From: Desulfitibacter sp. BRH_c19
GTDB taxonomy: Bacteria > Bacillota > DSM-16504 > Desulfitibacterales > Desulfitibacteraceae
Direction of reading: 5' to 3'
Assembly: GCA_001515945.1 (NCBI GenBank)
Contig: LOER01000004.1
Location: 1-64,000, forward strand
DNA length: 64,000 bases
A model generated the notes under the pieces. That model saw nothing but the letters and a program-made list of their open reading frames with translations, was not told the DNA's origin and did not search any database. Of this stretch, positions 26,291-36,106 are shown piece after piece (the first letter of the stretch is position 1; each line of letters opens with the position of its first letter). A program made the translations under genes and the position numbers.

Positions 26291-26328
26291 GAAGTTGCGC
26301 AAAACTATTACTAGAAAGAAGGAATCAG

Positions 26329-26991
26329 ATGGAAGCGTTCAAAAGAGAAGAAAAAATATTTTTGTTACTAGCTATTACATTTGTTTCACTACTAATTGTT
26401 AGTAATGTAATTGCTGCTAAGCTTATTACTATTGGAGGCTTGACAGTTTCTGCGGCAGCCATTTGCTATGCACTTACATTTTTTCTAACAGATACAATTG
26501 CGGAAATATGGGGAAAGAAACGGACATTATATGTAATAAAACTTGGTTTTTTTGGTTCTGTACTTTCAGCCATTTTTATTAAACTCGCAATTTATATGCC
26601 TGCTGCATCCTTCTGGACTGAACAGGCAGAATACCAGCTAATTCTAGGAGCGAATATTCGTATTGTATTTGCAAGTATGGTTGCTTATTTAATTAGCCAG
26701 TATCATGATGTTTGGGCTTTTCATTTTTGGAAAGAAAAAACTAAGGGGAAGCATCTTTGGTTAAGAAATAATTTTTCAACTGGTGCATCTCAGCTTATTG
26801 ATACTATTATATTCGTAACTATTGCATTCTCTGGTACAGGAACACCATTATTAGCAATTATTGTTGGTGAATATATTATTAAACTTATAATTTCTATACT
26901 TGATACTCCACTTATTTACATGTTTGTTAACTTAATAAAAAGAAATGTACCATTTATTGATACTGCAAAAAACCTTAATTCCACCATTTAA
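26329..26991 (+). CDS. Queuosine precursor transporter (YhhQ/VUT family)
   Basis: A 220-residue membrane protein with six or seven spans. The family signs are VSNVIAAKLITIGG near the N-terminus, the ALTFFLTDTIAEIWGKK block and a late FSTGASQLIDTIIFV span. The family imports queuosine precursors (preQ0/preQ1, sometimes queuine) for tRNA modification. I looked for a preQ1 riboswitch in the leader and saw none. Two amidohydrolase genes follow on the same strand almost without gap, so they may be co-transcribed. A functional tie to them is not obvious. Confidence 0.88.
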   Translation: MEAFKREEKIFLLLAITFVSLLIVSNVIAAKLITIGGLTVSAAAICYALTFFLTDTIAEIWGKKRTLYVIKLGFFGSVLSAIFIKLAIYMPAASFWTEQAEYQLILGANIRIVFASMVAYLISQYHDVWAFHFWKEKTKGKHLWLRNNFSTGASQLIDTIIFVTIAFSGTGTPLLAIIVGEYIIKLIISILDTPLIYMFVNLIKRNVPFIDTAKNLNSTI

Positions 26992-27011
26992 ATGAAAGGA
27001 TGGTGAAAACA

Positions 27012-27944
27012 ATGATTGTTGATTTTCATACACATATTCTCCCTGAACAAATTACTAGTGATCCTGCTAGCTTTGCTTTAAGGGATGACTACTTTGGGTT
27101 TCTTTCCACATCAACCCCAGCCAACCATACTAAACAGTTCTTCGCAACCTATAAGCAGGCCATTAAGCAAATGGATAAAGATGGTGTTGATAAAATTGTA
27201 ATCCAAGGATGGCCATTTTTGTCCCATGAATATTGTGTTATGCAAAATGACTATATAATGGAGGCAATGAAAGCTTACCCAGATAGGATTATAGGGTTTT
27301 GTGTAGTAAATCCTAACGATGGGTTAAATGCACAAAGGGAGGTAAAAAGATGCCTTCAAGCAGGAATGGCAGGAGTAGGTGAGCTTGATCCATATGGTCA
27401 AAGATTTTCTTTAAAAGATGAGAACTTCCTAATAATAAGTGATTTATGTATAGATGCTGATATACCACTAAGTATTCATATTAGTGAACCAGTAGGAGAC
27501 TTTTACTTTGGAAAATCAGATGTCTCTTTAAATGACTATGTGTATTTAATCATGGCAAAGCCCTTGCTAAAAGTGATTCTTCCACATTGGGGTGGTGGAT
27601 TACCATTCTATGAATTGATGCCTGAGATAAGTAAGGCCTTTACCAATGTATATTACGATACAGCAGCTAGTCCATTAATCTGTTCCCCAGCGGTTTATAT
27701 GTCAACGATAAATCTTGTTGGTCATAGGAGAATTCTTTTTGGAACAGATTATCCATTACATCTATATCCTCAAAAGGAAAAGCAACCCAACTTTCTTTCT
27801 ATGGTTAATGAAGTAAAGGACGAAATAAAGGATAAAGAAGCTTTAGACAACGTTCTTGGAAAAAATGCTTTAAGATTGCTAGGATTGGCAGGAGAAGGGA
27901 GTGAAAATACGTGCATTTATCCAAGCATGTTTCAAAGGGAATAA
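27012..27944 (+). CDS. Amidohydrolase family protein (TIM-barrel, amidohydro_2)
   Basis: A 310-residue metal-dependent hydrolase or decarboxylase of the amidohydrolase_2 family (related to ACMSD). The N-terminal metal motif is DFHTHILP. A central His lies in LPLSIHISEP, another in VILPHWGGGLPFYE, and the late catalytic Asp in RILFGTDYPLH. The start at 27012 is preferred because AAAGGATGG lies upstream; an ATG at 27000 sits on top of that site. The gene after it is a paralogue (same order of motifs) that overlaps it by 34 bases. The substrate is unknown. Confidence 0.85.
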   Translation: MIVDFHTHILPEQITSDPASFALRDDYFGFLSTSTPANHTKQFFATYKQAIKQMDKDGVDKIVIQGWPFLSHEYCVMQNDYIMEAMKAYPDRIIGFCVVNPNDGLNAQREVKRCLQAGMAGVGELDPYGQRFSLKDENFLIISDLCIDADIPLSIHISEPVGDFYFGKSDVSLNDYVYLIMAKPLLKVILPHWGGGLPFYELMPEISKAFTNVYYDTAASPLICSPAVYMSTINLVGHRRILFGTDYPLHLYPQKEKQPNFLSMVNEVKDEIKDKEALDNVLGKNALRLLGLAGEGSENTCIYPSMFQRE

Positions 27945-28825
27945 TAGATATACATACCCATATGTTTCCTCCCGATGTTATTAGAAACCAAGAGAAGTAT
28001 TGCAGACTGGACACCTATTTTGGAGTAGTCGCAGACCCTAAGTGTACAATACAACGTTATGCTACTGCCGAGGAAGCGTTAGCTCTGGCTGATGAGGCTG
28101 GTGTAGAAAAGATAGTAATGCAGGGTTGGTATTGGCGAGATCATGGCTTATGCAAGTATCATAATGATTACATGCAAGAAGTAATAAGTAAATATCCTGA
28201 CCGTTTTATAGCCTTTGCAAGTATAAATCCCAGGGCTGGGTGGCGTGCAATTTGGGAAATGGAAAGATGTTATGAAATGGGTTTTGCAGGAATAGGTGAA
28301 ATGGGACCAGGAGGCCAGGGTTGGGAGTTAAATGACAGGGATTTCCTTAACTTAATGGAAGCTGCAGCAAAATGTAATATGTTAGTAAATATCCATGCTG
28401 GGGAGCCTGTAGGTAAAATATATTCTGGTAAAGATCCTACTCCAATTCAAGGTTTTTACGAACTTGCCAAAAGGTTACCAAACCTAAAGCTAATTTTAGC
28501 TCATTGGGGTGGAGGTTTGCCATATTTCGAACTTTGGCCAGAAGTAAAACAGGCAATGAAAAATGTTTACTATGAGTCTGCGGGAAGTCCCCTCTTATAT
28601 AAAATGGGAGTGTTTAGGGCTGTAGCAGATCTTGTGGGGGTTGAAAAAATTCTATATGGTTCAGACTTTCCATTATTGATATACCCAAGAAAGCAAAGGC
28701 AAGCTGAATTTTCTATGTTTATTAAAGATATTAAACAAAGGGGAGGACTATCAGAAAAGGAGCTAAGCTTAGTCTTTAGAGTCAATTCTCTTAAACTACT
28801 AGACAATGCTGGCAAGATCAATTAA
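27911..28825 (+). CDS. Amidohydrolase family protein, paralogue of the preceding gene
   Basis: A 304-residue amidohydrolase_2 protein with the metal motif DIHTHMFP, His in MLVNIHAGEP, the LILAHWGGGLPYFE block and late Asp in KILYGSDFPLL. It begins at GTG 27911 inside the end of the previous gene (GGGAG upstream), suggesting coupled translation. The two proteins look like products of tandem duplication and may form a heteromer or act on related compounds. A terminator closes the unit. Confidence 0.83.
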   Translation: MHLSKHVSKGIIDIHTHMFPPDVIRNQEKYCRLDTYFGVVADPKCTIQRYATAEEALALADEAGVEKIVMQGWYWRDHGLCKYHNDYMQEVISKYPDRFIAFASINPRAGWRAIWEMERCYEMGFAGIGEMGPGGQGWELNDRDFLNLMEAAAKCNMLVNIHAGEPVGKIYSGKDPTPIQGFYELAKRLPNLKLILAHWGGGLPYFELWPEVKQAMKNVYYESAGSPLLYKMGVFRAVADLVGVEKILYGSDFPLLIYPRKQRQAEFSMFIKDIKQRGGLSEKELSLVFRVNSLKLLDNAGKIN

Positions 28826-28837
28826 ATATATATACAA

Positions 28838-28880
28838 AATATCGCCTCTCCTATTCATGATTGAGAGGCGATATTTTTTT
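28838..28880 (+). terminator. Strong terminator after the amidohydrolase pair
   Basis: AATATCGCCTCTC pairs exactly with GAGAGGCGATATT, followed by a T run. Confidence 0.9.
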
Positions 28881-28985
28881 GCAGGAAACTTTTTATAAGC
28901 GTTTTGAAATGGCTTAACGAAAACCATGTATTGTTCTACATTTAATTATTAAAATTGGATAGAATAATTCTGAGGTGACAATGAA

Positions 28986-29813
28986 ATGGGTAAAAATCAA
29001 CTATATGTATTTTTGAGTTTGCTGGTCATCGGCATCTTTTTAGTATGGGCTTTTATTATTCCAGTAAATATGCCCCAAAAGCCTGTTCCACCAGAAGAAT
29101 TTGATTTAGCTGGAGGGCCGGAAAGACTTGAAAGAGGTTTTCCACAAAGAGAAATTATAGATTTAGCCTCAGAGTTTCCAGGGCTTTTCTACCGCTACGG
29201 ACCAGATGAATCAAAAAGGATTGCACTTACATTTGATGATGGACCTGATGATAATTTTACTCCACAAATCTTGGATGTATTAAAAGATCATAATGTACCT
29301 GCAACATTTTTTGTTATGGGAAAAAGGTGCAAACTATTTCCTGAGGTTGTAAAAAGGATAGACAAGGAGGGACATATTGTTGCTAACCATACTTGGTCCC
29401 ATCCCAATATTATTAAGTTGTCTAATGATAAGGTGACTCAAGAATTAAGGGAGACAGAAGTGATTATCAAGAAACTAGTTGGATATACTCCCACATTATT
29501 TAGATCACCTTATGGATCAATGGATATAGAAAAGCTAAAGGTAGTTGCCAATCGTGAATATAGAATAATTGCATGGAACGTAGATTCATTGGATTGGAAG
29601 GGGCTTTCTGCGGATGAGATTAAAACTAACATCCTAGAAGATGTTACAGATGGTTCCATTATATTACAGCATTCCGCTGGCGGAATTGATGAGGATTTAA
29701 GTGGAACTGTAGAAGCACTAGGCGAAATTATTGAGGTTTTGAAAAAGGACGGTTTTGAATTTATATTAGTACATGAGCTTCTGGAAGTACCTTTCAAAAG
29801 AGAAATGGAATAA
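28986..29813 (+). CDS. Polysaccharide deacetylase family protein
   Basis: A 275-residue protein with one N-terminal membrane anchor (VFLSLLVIGIFLVWAFIIPV) and an extracytosolic NodB domain. The motifs are clear: ALTFDDGPDD (catalytic and metal Asp), NHTWSHPN (metal His pair), RSPYGS and a late ILQHS. It probably removes N-acetyl groups from peptidoglycan or another polysaccharide, as PgdA- or PdaA-type enzymes do. It stands alone after a terminator and convergent with the radical SAM gene, from which it is separated by one base. Confidence 0.92.
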   Translation: MGKNQLYVFLSLLVIGIFLVWAFIIPVNMPQKPVPPEEFDLAGGPERLERGFPQREIIDLASEFPGLFYRYGPDESKRIALTFDDGPDDNFTPQILDVLKDHNVPATFFVMGKRCKLFPEVVKRIDKEGHIVANHTWSHPNIIKLSNDKVTQELRETEVIIKKLVGYTPTLFRSPYGSMDIEKLKVVANREYRIIAWNVDSLDWKGLSADEIKTNILEDVTDGSIILQHSAGGIDEDLSGTVEALGEIIEVLKKDGFEFILVHELLEVPFKREME

Positions 29814-29814
29814 A

Positions 29815-30942
29815 TTAGATTCCATAGGCCTTAGGACAGCTTTGACATTCAATAGGTAGGGGATTTTTTTCTAATGCCTCTGAGTATCTTTTTTCGGCTT
29901 GTTTAAGTATTATTAGACTTGGCTCATAATCGGCATAGGTATTCATTAGTAGTTTGTATTCCTCTAAACGGACGGTAAACTTACTACGAAATTCCATGTA
30001 GTCAGCGCTATTCCAAATTTCTTCAAAGCTATTATCTTTAATATTACCAAAGGTTTTTCTGGGTAAGTTGATTAGCTTATCTTGGAAAACTCTTGGATTT
30101 ATTGTTCTGCCTAAATAGGTACATGGAGTAATATCACCATCATCTGTAACAAATACAAATCTATTAGGGTCAAGCTCACAAACAGGTTCTTGCTCCTCCA
30201 TACTTAATAGATATGATCTGAAAGAAAATTTTCTTTCAGCAGCAATTTTTTTAGATTCCGCCATAATATTTGCATAATCCTGCCTAGGTTTTTCGCCCCA
30301 GGTAAATATTTTACTCTCATTAGTTTCATAGCTAAAAACATAGTCTAAGTTTATGGCATATAAATCATCAGCACCAATATCATGAGCAAGTTTAACTGTA
30401 TCTGGAAGGTGTAGGATACTTTCTTTTGTAAGCATATAAGACAGGCTAATTTTAGGAGTAGGTGAGTTATATCTATTCTTCATAGAAACTAGTGCCTTAA
30501 TATTCTTAATAATTGTTGTAAATTCAGAACCCTTCCTTAGCTTATTATGTGAAGCAGAGGCATCTCCAGCTATGGATACAGAAATTATATCTATATTATT
30601 TTTGACAAGATTTTCTGAAACCTCAGTACCCATTAAAGTTCCATTTGTTGTGAAACCTACCTTGGCATCAGATGCTTTTACAAGAGAAGCCATTTCCCAA
30701 ATGTTTTTGTTTAAGAGTGGTTCACCCCAACCCTGAAGGTAAATCCAATTAGCCCATGAGAAATAAGGTTTTAGTAAAGAAAAATCTTCAATATTCATTA
30801 TTCTTGCATTTTTTTCATGAATAAAAGTTGTAGGACAAAAAGTACACTTTAAATTGCAACAAGGGGATATACCTACCTGAATAGCCTCTAGAGGTCTTAC
30901 TTGCTTCTTTTTTCTAATAAACAAATCACGCATTTTTTTCAT
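29815..30942 (-). CDS. Radical SAM protein with SPASM domain
   Basis: A 375-residue radical SAM enzyme. The [4Fe-4S]-SAM motif CNLKCTFC (CxxxCxxC) lies near residue 30, and a GWGEPLLN block and a TTNGT strand follow. The C-terminal SPASM part carries Cys in PVCELDP, TPCTYLG and CQSCPKAYGI, for one or two extra iron-sulfur clusters. SPASM enzymes modify peptides or act as sulfatase-maturing or tungsten-cofactor enzymes. No small peptide substrate gene was found beside it, so the target is unknown. ATG 30942 is used; a TTG directly before it is in frame. Confidence 0.88.
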   Translation of the reverse strand: MKKMRDLFIRKKKQVRPLEAIQVGISPCCNLKCTFCPTTFIHEKNARIMNIEDFSLLKPYFSWANWIYLQGWGEPLLNKNIWEMASLVKASDAKVGFTTNGTLMGTEVSENLVKNNIDIISVSIAGDASASHNKLRKGSEFTTIIKNIKALVSMKNRYNSPTPKISLSYMLTKESILHLPDTVKLAHDIGADDLYAINLDYVFSYETNESKIFTWGEKPRQDYANIMAESKKIAAERKFSFRSYLLSMEEQEPVCELDPNRFVFVTDDGDITPCTYLGRTINPRVFQDKLINLPRKTFGNIKDNSFEEIWNSADYMEFRSKFTVRLEEYKLLMNTYADYEPSLIILKQAEKRYSEALEKNPLPIECQSCPKAYGI

Positions 30943-31134
30943 CAAAGAGTAACCCCTTTAAAAAGAAATAGGTTTTATCACCTAGTACTTTCTATAAATA
31001 TTATGAAAATCCTACTTAAAAAATCCCGTTGGGAAAAAATATTAAATTGTGCCTAGGAGACATGCACCCATTACTCTATTTGCAAATATCATACAATAGA
31101 GAATGAAAATCATTATCAAAGAAGGTGTTAGAAA

Positions 31135-32985
31135 ATGTGTGGAATAGCAGGTTGGGTAGACTGGGAAATTGACTTAAGGGTAGAAGAGAGAAAACAGCAA
31201 GCTAGCAGAATGATGGGAAAATTGACAAACAGGGGACCTGATGCAAAGGGTATGTGGGTAACTAAAAAAGCATCCTTGGTTCATAGAAGACTTATAGTGG
31301 TAGACCCTGAAGGTGGTTTGCAGCCCATGGTGCGACAAAGGGGAAATAGAAATTTTGTTATTGTTTATAATGGCGAATTATACAATACAGATGAAGTGAG
31401 TCAGGATTTACAGGCAAGGGGTCATACCTTTCACACCAGGTCTGATACTGAGGTAGTTTTGGTGGGATATATTGAATGGGGCCCAGCTTGTGTAGAACAC
31501 TATAACGGAATTTTTGCCTTTGCTATCTGGAATGATGTTGATGAAACGCTTTATTTGGCTAGAGATAGAATTGGTGTAAAACCCTTGTTTTATAGCTTTC
31601 AAGGCAATCGATTTGTTTTTGGTTCAGAGCATAAGGCCTTATTAGCTAACCCTTTTATAGAACCAAAAGTAAATCTAGACGGTCTTGCAGAAATTTTTGC
31701 TATTGGTCCTGCTAGAACTCCTGGGCAGGGAGTATTTACTCAAATTTCAGAAGTTATCCCTGGTGAATTTATGATATTTGATCACAATGGCCTTAAAAGA
31801 CATAAATACTGGTTATTAACAAGTAAAGCTCATGAAGATGACTTAAAGAAAACTATAGAAAAGGTAAGACACCTATTTAGTGATGCTGTAAATAGACAGC
31901 TCGTAGCAGATGTTCCAGTCTGCACTTTACTATCAGGAGGAGTGGACTCAAGTGCAATAACAGCTGTAGCAGCTGAAGCATTACAAAAAGCAGGAAATGG
32001 TCCAATCCACACCTACTCTGTAGATTTTGAAGATAATGACAAATACTTTAAAGCCAGTAATTATCAACCCAATTCAGATAAACCGTGGATAAAAATAGTT
32101 TCCGAATATCTAGAAACTGACCATCACTATACGACTCTAGATACCCATGGACAGATATCTGCTTTAGATAAAGCTGTATATGCAAGGGATTTGCCAGGAA
32201 TGACCGATGTTGATGCATCTCTCTATCTTTTCTGTGAAGCAATAAAAAATGGAGCTACAGTTGCATTATCTGGAGAATGTGCAGATGAAATTTTTGGTGG
32301 GTACCCTTGGTTTCATAGGGAAGAACTAGTAAAGGCTAAAACTTTCCCCTGGTCATCAAATCTAGACATAAGAGAACAGTTAATGTCACATGAATTAAGA
32401 AGCATTGTTCACCCCAAAGAATATGTTCAAGATCGGTATTATGAAGCCTTATTTGAGGTTCCTAGATTGCCTGGAGAAAGTGAGAAGGAAGCTCGCTTAA
32501 GAGAAATATTCTATTTAACCCTTACCCGTTGGATGCCTACATTACTTGATAGGAAGGATAGAATGAGTATGGCGGTTGGCCTTGAAGTGCGAGTTCCATT
32601 CTGCGACCATAGACTTGTGGAATATGCATGGAACATTCCTTGGGACTTAAAGCAGCTTAAAGGTAGAGAAAAGGGCATACTTAGAGAAGCACTTGTAGGA
32701 TTATTGCCCCACGATGTTTTATGGAGGAAAAAAAGTCCTTACCCGAAAACACATAATCCAGAATATTTACAAGCAACCAAAAACCTGGTGCTGGATATTA
32801 TTAATAATCATAATTCACCCATACTTCCATTAATTAATGTGGATTTTATCAATAAAATGCTAGGAAGCAATCCTCATAATGCTGGAGTACCCTGGTTTGG
32901 GCAGCTAATGGGTGAAGCACAGTTTTATGCCTACATCTATCAAGTAAATCTATGGCTCAAACACTATCAAATACAAATTGCTTAA
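31135..32985 (+). CDS. asnB: Asparagine synthase (glutamine-hydrolysing)
   Basis: A 616-residue two-domain enzyme that makes asparagine from aspartate, ATP and glutamine. The N-terminal glutaminase begins MCGIAGW, with Cys2 as nucleophile, and has NRGPDAKG and YNGELYN. The synthetase domain has the ATP/PPi loop LSGGVDSS near residue 265, SGECADEIFGGY, and MAVGLEVRVPFCDH. Length and motif order match AsnB of Bacillus and Clostridium. It stands alone, and an inverted-repeat hairpin follows its stop. Confidence 0.95.
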   Translation: MCGIAGWVDWEIDLRVEERKQQASRMMGKLTNRGPDAKGMWVTKKASLVHRRLIVVDPEGGLQPMVRQRGNRNFVIVYNGELYNTDEVSQDLQARGHTFHTRSDTEVVLVGYIEWGPACVEHYNGIFAFAIWNDVDETLYLARDRIGVKPLFYSFQGNRFVFGSEHKALLANPFIEPKVNLDGLAEIFAIGPARTPGQGVFTQISEVIPGEFMIFDHNGLKRHKYWLLTSKAHEDDLKKTIEKVRHLFSDAVNRQLVADVPVCTLLSGGVDSSAITAVAAEALQKAGNGPIHTYSVDFEDNDKYFKASNYQPNSDKPWIKIVSEYLETDHHYTTLDTHGQISALDKAVYARDLPGMTDVDASLYLFCEAIKNGATVALSGECADEIFGGYPWFHREELVKAKTFPWSSNLDIREQLMSHELRSIVHPKEYVQDRYYEALFEVPRLPGESEKEARLREIFYLTLTRWMPTLLDRKDRMSMAVGLEVRVPFCDHRLVEYAWNIPWDLKQLKGREKGILREALVGLLPHDVLWRKKSPYPKTHNPEYLQATKNLVLDIINNHNSPILPLINVDFINKMLGSNPHNAGVPWFGQLMGEAQFYAYIYQVNLWLKHYQIQIA

Positions 32986-33001
32986 TAAAAGCAGGATGCT
33001 G

Positions 33002-33036
33002 ACGGTTCAGATGGAGATATACTTCATCTGAACCGT
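33002..33036. terminator. Hairpin between convergent asnB and permease genes
   Basis: ACGGTTCAGATG pairs exactly with CATCTGAACCGT across an 11-base loop. There is no clear T run. The TTCAGATGGAG...CATCTGAA core resembles the outer stem of the structured region at 36746-36834. Confidence 0.55.
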
Positions 33037-33563
33037 TACAGTTGATGAGAGGCTTGATAAATTGCTGCTTGTTCTTTATGAACTATTTTATGAGTTAGAT
33101 AGGCAATTATAATAATTACAGGGATATTTAATAATAATCTTGATATGGAAAAACCAGCTCCAAGAGCACTAGTTTCAAATAGAATTAGTGGAATTTTGGT
33201 GGTAGACCAAGCTCCAATAAATATAAAGACATTAATTAGTGATGTCTCCTTTTTTAGTAGCATTTGGGCTACGGGAAAGGCTGCATATAGGGGGCCAGCC
33301 GCTACAGAACCTAGACTAAAAGCGATTATACCACCCCTAATCCCTGAGCCTGCACCCACATATTTTATCATAGTTTCCTTAGGAACCCAGATATCAAGGA
33401 TTCCTAGTAATAAGAATATGGGAGGCAAAATTTTTAGCATAAAAACTAGATTAAGCCAGGTTATGCTTGCAGCTTCTAAGCCAAAATCAGGACTGAATAC
33501 TACAGCTAGCAATAACATCAAACCCAACAACAATACCCATTTATATCTTTTTACAACACCCAT
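33036..33563 (-). CDS. Permease half, YraQ/ArsP-like
   Basis: A 175-residue membrane protein with about five spans, resembling one half of the permease family PF03773 (YraQ/ArsP type). It has the Gly-rich segment GAGSGIRGGIIAFSLGSVAAGPLY and a second half-conserved GAWSTTKIPL loop. It overlaps the next upstream gene (33551-34036), which looks like the other half, by 13 bases. The two probably assemble into one transporter. Some members export organoarsenicals; the substrate here is not known. Confidence 0.7.
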   Translation of the reverse strand: MGVVKRYKWVLLLGLMLLLAVVFSPDFGLEAASITWLNLVFMLKILPPIFLLLGILDIWVPKETMIKYVGAGSGIRGGIIAFSLGSVAAGPLYAAFPVAQMLLKKETSLINVFIFIGAWSTTKIPLILFETSALGAGFSISRLLLNIPVIIIIAYLTHKIVHKEQAAIYQASHQL

Positions 33564-34036
33564 GGCATTACCCCCAATAATAGTGCAATAACTATTGAAA
33601 ATATAAAAGCTAAACCATTTCGTACATATGCCGCTTTTTTACCAAAATATTTTATTTCTAGCGGAAGCGTAACTACACCTACCATCATTAAGCTTGATAC
33701 AAAAGCAGCAATTGGTACAATTCCTGCGCCATTTTCTAGAAGTGCTTTTGCAAGTGGAAAAGCAATAAACCCTGGAACTAGAGTTACAGCACCCAACCCA
33801 CTAGAAATTAGAAGTCCTGTAATTCCAGATGTGTCACCTATAACTTTTGAGATGCTCTCAGGTTTTAGTACAGCAAGTGCAAATCCAATAATTATTATAA
33901 TTGTTAAGAATTCTGGGAGGATGTTTGTAAAAGCTTTGTAAGCCTTTTTTAATGCCTGTTTTGTTTTTCCTTTGTCCTTGTAGTAGGAAATAATTAGAGC
34001 AGCTATTGCAGATGTATAAAGAGCAACGGTAAACAT
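33551..34036 (-). CDS. Permease half, YraQ/ArsP-like
   Basis: A 161-residue membrane protein with four or five spans. It shows the repeat logic of the permease family: GDTSGITGLLISSGLGAVTLVPGFIAFPLA matches in layout the Gly-rich segment of its downstream partner. Its ATG overlaps the stop of the PadR-type regulator gene, and its end overlaps the partner gene, so all three genes are translationally coupled. The family normally occurs as a single two-part protein; here it is split. An ion or metalloid exporter is plausible, not shown. Confidence 0.7.
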   Translation of the reverse strand: MFTVALYTSAIAALIISYYKDKGKTKQALKKAYKAFTNILPEFLTIIIIIGFALAVLKPESISKVIGDTSGITGLLISSGLGAVTLVPGFIAFPLAKALLENGAGIVPIAAFVSSLMMVGVVTLPLEIKYFGKKAAYVRNGLAFIFSIVIALLLGVMPWVL

Positions 34037-34416
34037 TAATTATCACTCCCTATTTCATTAAACTCACTTATAAATTTATCAAGAGTCCTTTTGGTCTTTT
34101 TAAAGTTGGCAATCCAATTTTTTAGCAATGTCTCACCAGATAGGGTTATTTCATACATTCTTTTTGCTGGTCCTGCACCATGAGTTTCCCAAGCTGAAAT
34201 AACCATTTTCTCATCCTCAAGCCTTCTTAGAGTACGATATAGTGCACCAGAATCGCTATTGATTTCATATTCACTTAATTTATCAAGAAGCTCGTATCCA
34301 TGTGCAGGGTGGTTCTTCTTTAATAATAGAAGTATACATGGTTCAATAAAGCGTTCAATTTTTCCACCCCTGCAGTTACATGTCCCAGGGCTGCATTCTC
34401 CATTGCTGTGGCACAT
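34036..34416 (-). CDS. PadR-family regulator with Cys-rich N-terminus
   Basis: A 126-residue winged-helix regulator of the PadR family: HGYELLDKLSEYEI (helix before the recognition helix), SGALYRTLRRLEDEKMV, the wing ending KRMYEIT, and a C-terminal dimerisation helix. In front lies a short Cys-rich tail (C2, C8, C13, C15, then C27) around CSPGTCNCRGG that ordinary PadR proteins lack. It could bind a metal or metalloid. The start at 34416 has AAGGAG 9 bases upstream; an ATG at 34425 abuts that site. It is the first gene of a three-gene unit with a split permease and is probably its repressor, acting at the palindrome just upstream. Confidence 0.85.
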   Translation of the reverse strand: MCHSNGECSPGTCNCRGGKIERFIEPCILLLLKKNHPAHGYELLDKLSEYEINSDSGALYRTLRRLEDEKMVISAWETHGAGPAKRMYEITLSGETLLKNWIANFKKTKRTLDKFISEFNEIGSDN

Positions 34417-34432
34417 AAATGTCATCTCCTTA

Positions 34433-34451
34433 TATATGTATTACACATATA
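34433..34451. promoter_or_regulatory. Likely PadR operator (palindrome)
   Basis: TATATGT-N5-ACATATA is a perfect inverted repeat directly upstream of the regulator's ribosome site. It is similar in kind to the ATGT...ACAT boxes bound by PadR proteins. Confidence 0.6.
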
Positions 34452-34624
34452 GTATGTGACTTTATTTTATTCTTATTGGATGTTTATGTCAATACTATTG
34501 GTATAGAGATTATACAGGTGATAATACATTGATCTAATTAGATTACTTTTATAAGAGTGGAAAAAAATATGTCTTGGTGTATAATAAAATACAAATATAA
34601 TAGTAAACTTTGGAGGGTTAAGTT

Positions 34625-36007
34625 ATGAAACTTTGGGGAGGACGTTTTTCAAAGGAGACAGATAAGCTTGTGGAAGACTTTCATTCATCTATTTTCTTTG
34701 ACAAAAGATTATATAAACAAGATATTGAAGGAAGTAAAGCCCATGCCAGAATGTTAGGGAAATGCGGAATTATAACCCTAGAAGAGTCACAACAGATCAT
34801 AGATGGATTGAGTGAAATCTTAATGGAACTAGAGGAGGGAAAGGTTGACTTATCCCAGGACGCAGAAGACATACATATGAACGTGGAGACACTTCTAATC
34901 CAAAAAATTGGGGATGTTGGTAAGAAACTTCATACTGGGCGGAGCAGAAATGACCAAGTTGCACTCGATATAAGACTATATTTAAAAGAGGAAATAGTTT
35001 ACATAACGCAGATGTTAATTGATTTAGAGAAAACTTTATTGAAACAAGCAGATAAGCATCTGAATACTATTATGCCAGGCTATACTCATTTGCAGAAAGC
35101 TCAACCTGTGACCTTTGCCCACCATTGTATGGCCTATTGGGAAATGTTTTATAGAGATATTGATAGGCTCAAGGATGTCTATAAAAGAACCGACATGATG
35201 CCTCTTGGTTCTGGTGCCCTTGCAGGTACTACATTTCCACTAGATAGACATATGGTTAAAGAAGAACTAGGCTTTAAAGAAATAACCCGTAATAGTATGG
35301 ATGCAGTAAGCGACCGAGATTTTATTATAGAGTTTAACAGTACTGCAGCTATTATAATGATGCATTTAAGTAGGTTTTGCGAAGAACTTATCATCTGGTC
35401 AAGTGATGAGTATAGATTTATTGAAATGGATGATTCCTTTAGTACAGGGAGCAGTATAATGCCTCAAAAGAAAAACCCTGATGTAGCTGAACTTGTTCGG
35501 GGAAAAACTGGCAGAGTCTATGGAAATCTAATGGCAATACTTACTGTAATGAAAGGGCTGCCCCTGGCGTATAACAAGGATATGCAAGAGGACAAGGAAA
35601 GTCTTTTCAATAGTATTGATACTGTAAAAGGATGCTTGATTACATTTACGCCAATGCTTGCAAGCATTACTGTCAAAGACAAAGTAATGAAAGAAGGCGC
35701 AAGGGGAGGATTTGGAGGAGCAACTGATGTGGCTGATTACCTGGTAACAAAGGGAATACCCTTTAGAGAAGCACATAAAATTGTTGGTGAGCTGGTTGCA
35801 TATTGCATCAGTAAGGGAGTAGACCTAGAAGGGTTAAAGCTAAGTGAGTATAAGGAGTTCTCTAATGTAATTGAAAATGATATTTTTGAGGAAGTAAGAA
35901 TAGAAAATGTTGTGGCAAAAAGAAATATTCCAGGTGGACCAGCTCCTGCACAAGTGACAAATCACATTGATGCTGCAAGAAAATTGCTAGATATTATTAA
36001 TATATAG
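34625..36007 (+). CDS. argH: Argininosuccinate lyase
   Basis: A 460-residue enzyme that splits argininosuccinate into arginine and fumarate, the last step of arginine synthesis. It starts [13 protein letters not shown]. Typical segments are [26 protein letters not shown] and the fumarase/lyase signature [12 protein letters not shown] with the catalytic Ser loop. Length is normal. argG is not beside it. The upstream ribosome site is GGAGG. It stands alone before a terminator. Confidence 0.97.
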   Translation: MKLWGGRFSKETDKLVEDFHSSIFFDKRLYKQDIEGSKAHARMLGKCGIITLEESQQIIDGLSEILMELEEGKVDLSQDAEDIHMNVETLLIQKIGDVGKKLHTGRSRNDQVALDIRLYLKEEIVYITQMLIDLEKTLLKQADKHLNTIMPGYTHLQKAQPVTFAHHCMAYWEMFYRDIDRLKDVYKRTDMMPLGSGALAGTTFPLDRHMVKEELGFKEITRNSMDAVSDRDFIIEFNSTAAIIMMHLSRFCEELIIWSSDEYRFIEMDDSFSTGSSIMPQKKNPDVAELVRGKTGRVYGNLMAILTVMKGLPLAYNKDMQEDKESLFNSIDTVKGCLITFTPMLASITVKDKVMKEGARGGFGGATDVADYLVTKGIPFREAHKIVGELVAYCISKGVDLEGLKLSEYKEFSNVIENDIFEEVRIENVVAKRNIPGGPAPAQVTNHIDAARKLLDIINI

Positions 36008-36035
36008 GCACACAATTTAAAAGAGGATTACATAA

Positions 36036-36066
36036 AATACAGTCCGATTATTGTGACTGTATTTTT
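36036..36066 (+). terminator. Terminator after argH
   Basis: AATACAGTC pairs with GACTGTATT, followed by TTTTGATTCTTT. Confidence 0.8.
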
Positions 36067-36106
36067 GATTCTTTAAAAAAAATTCAGAAAATTTACCGAA
36101 GAACTA

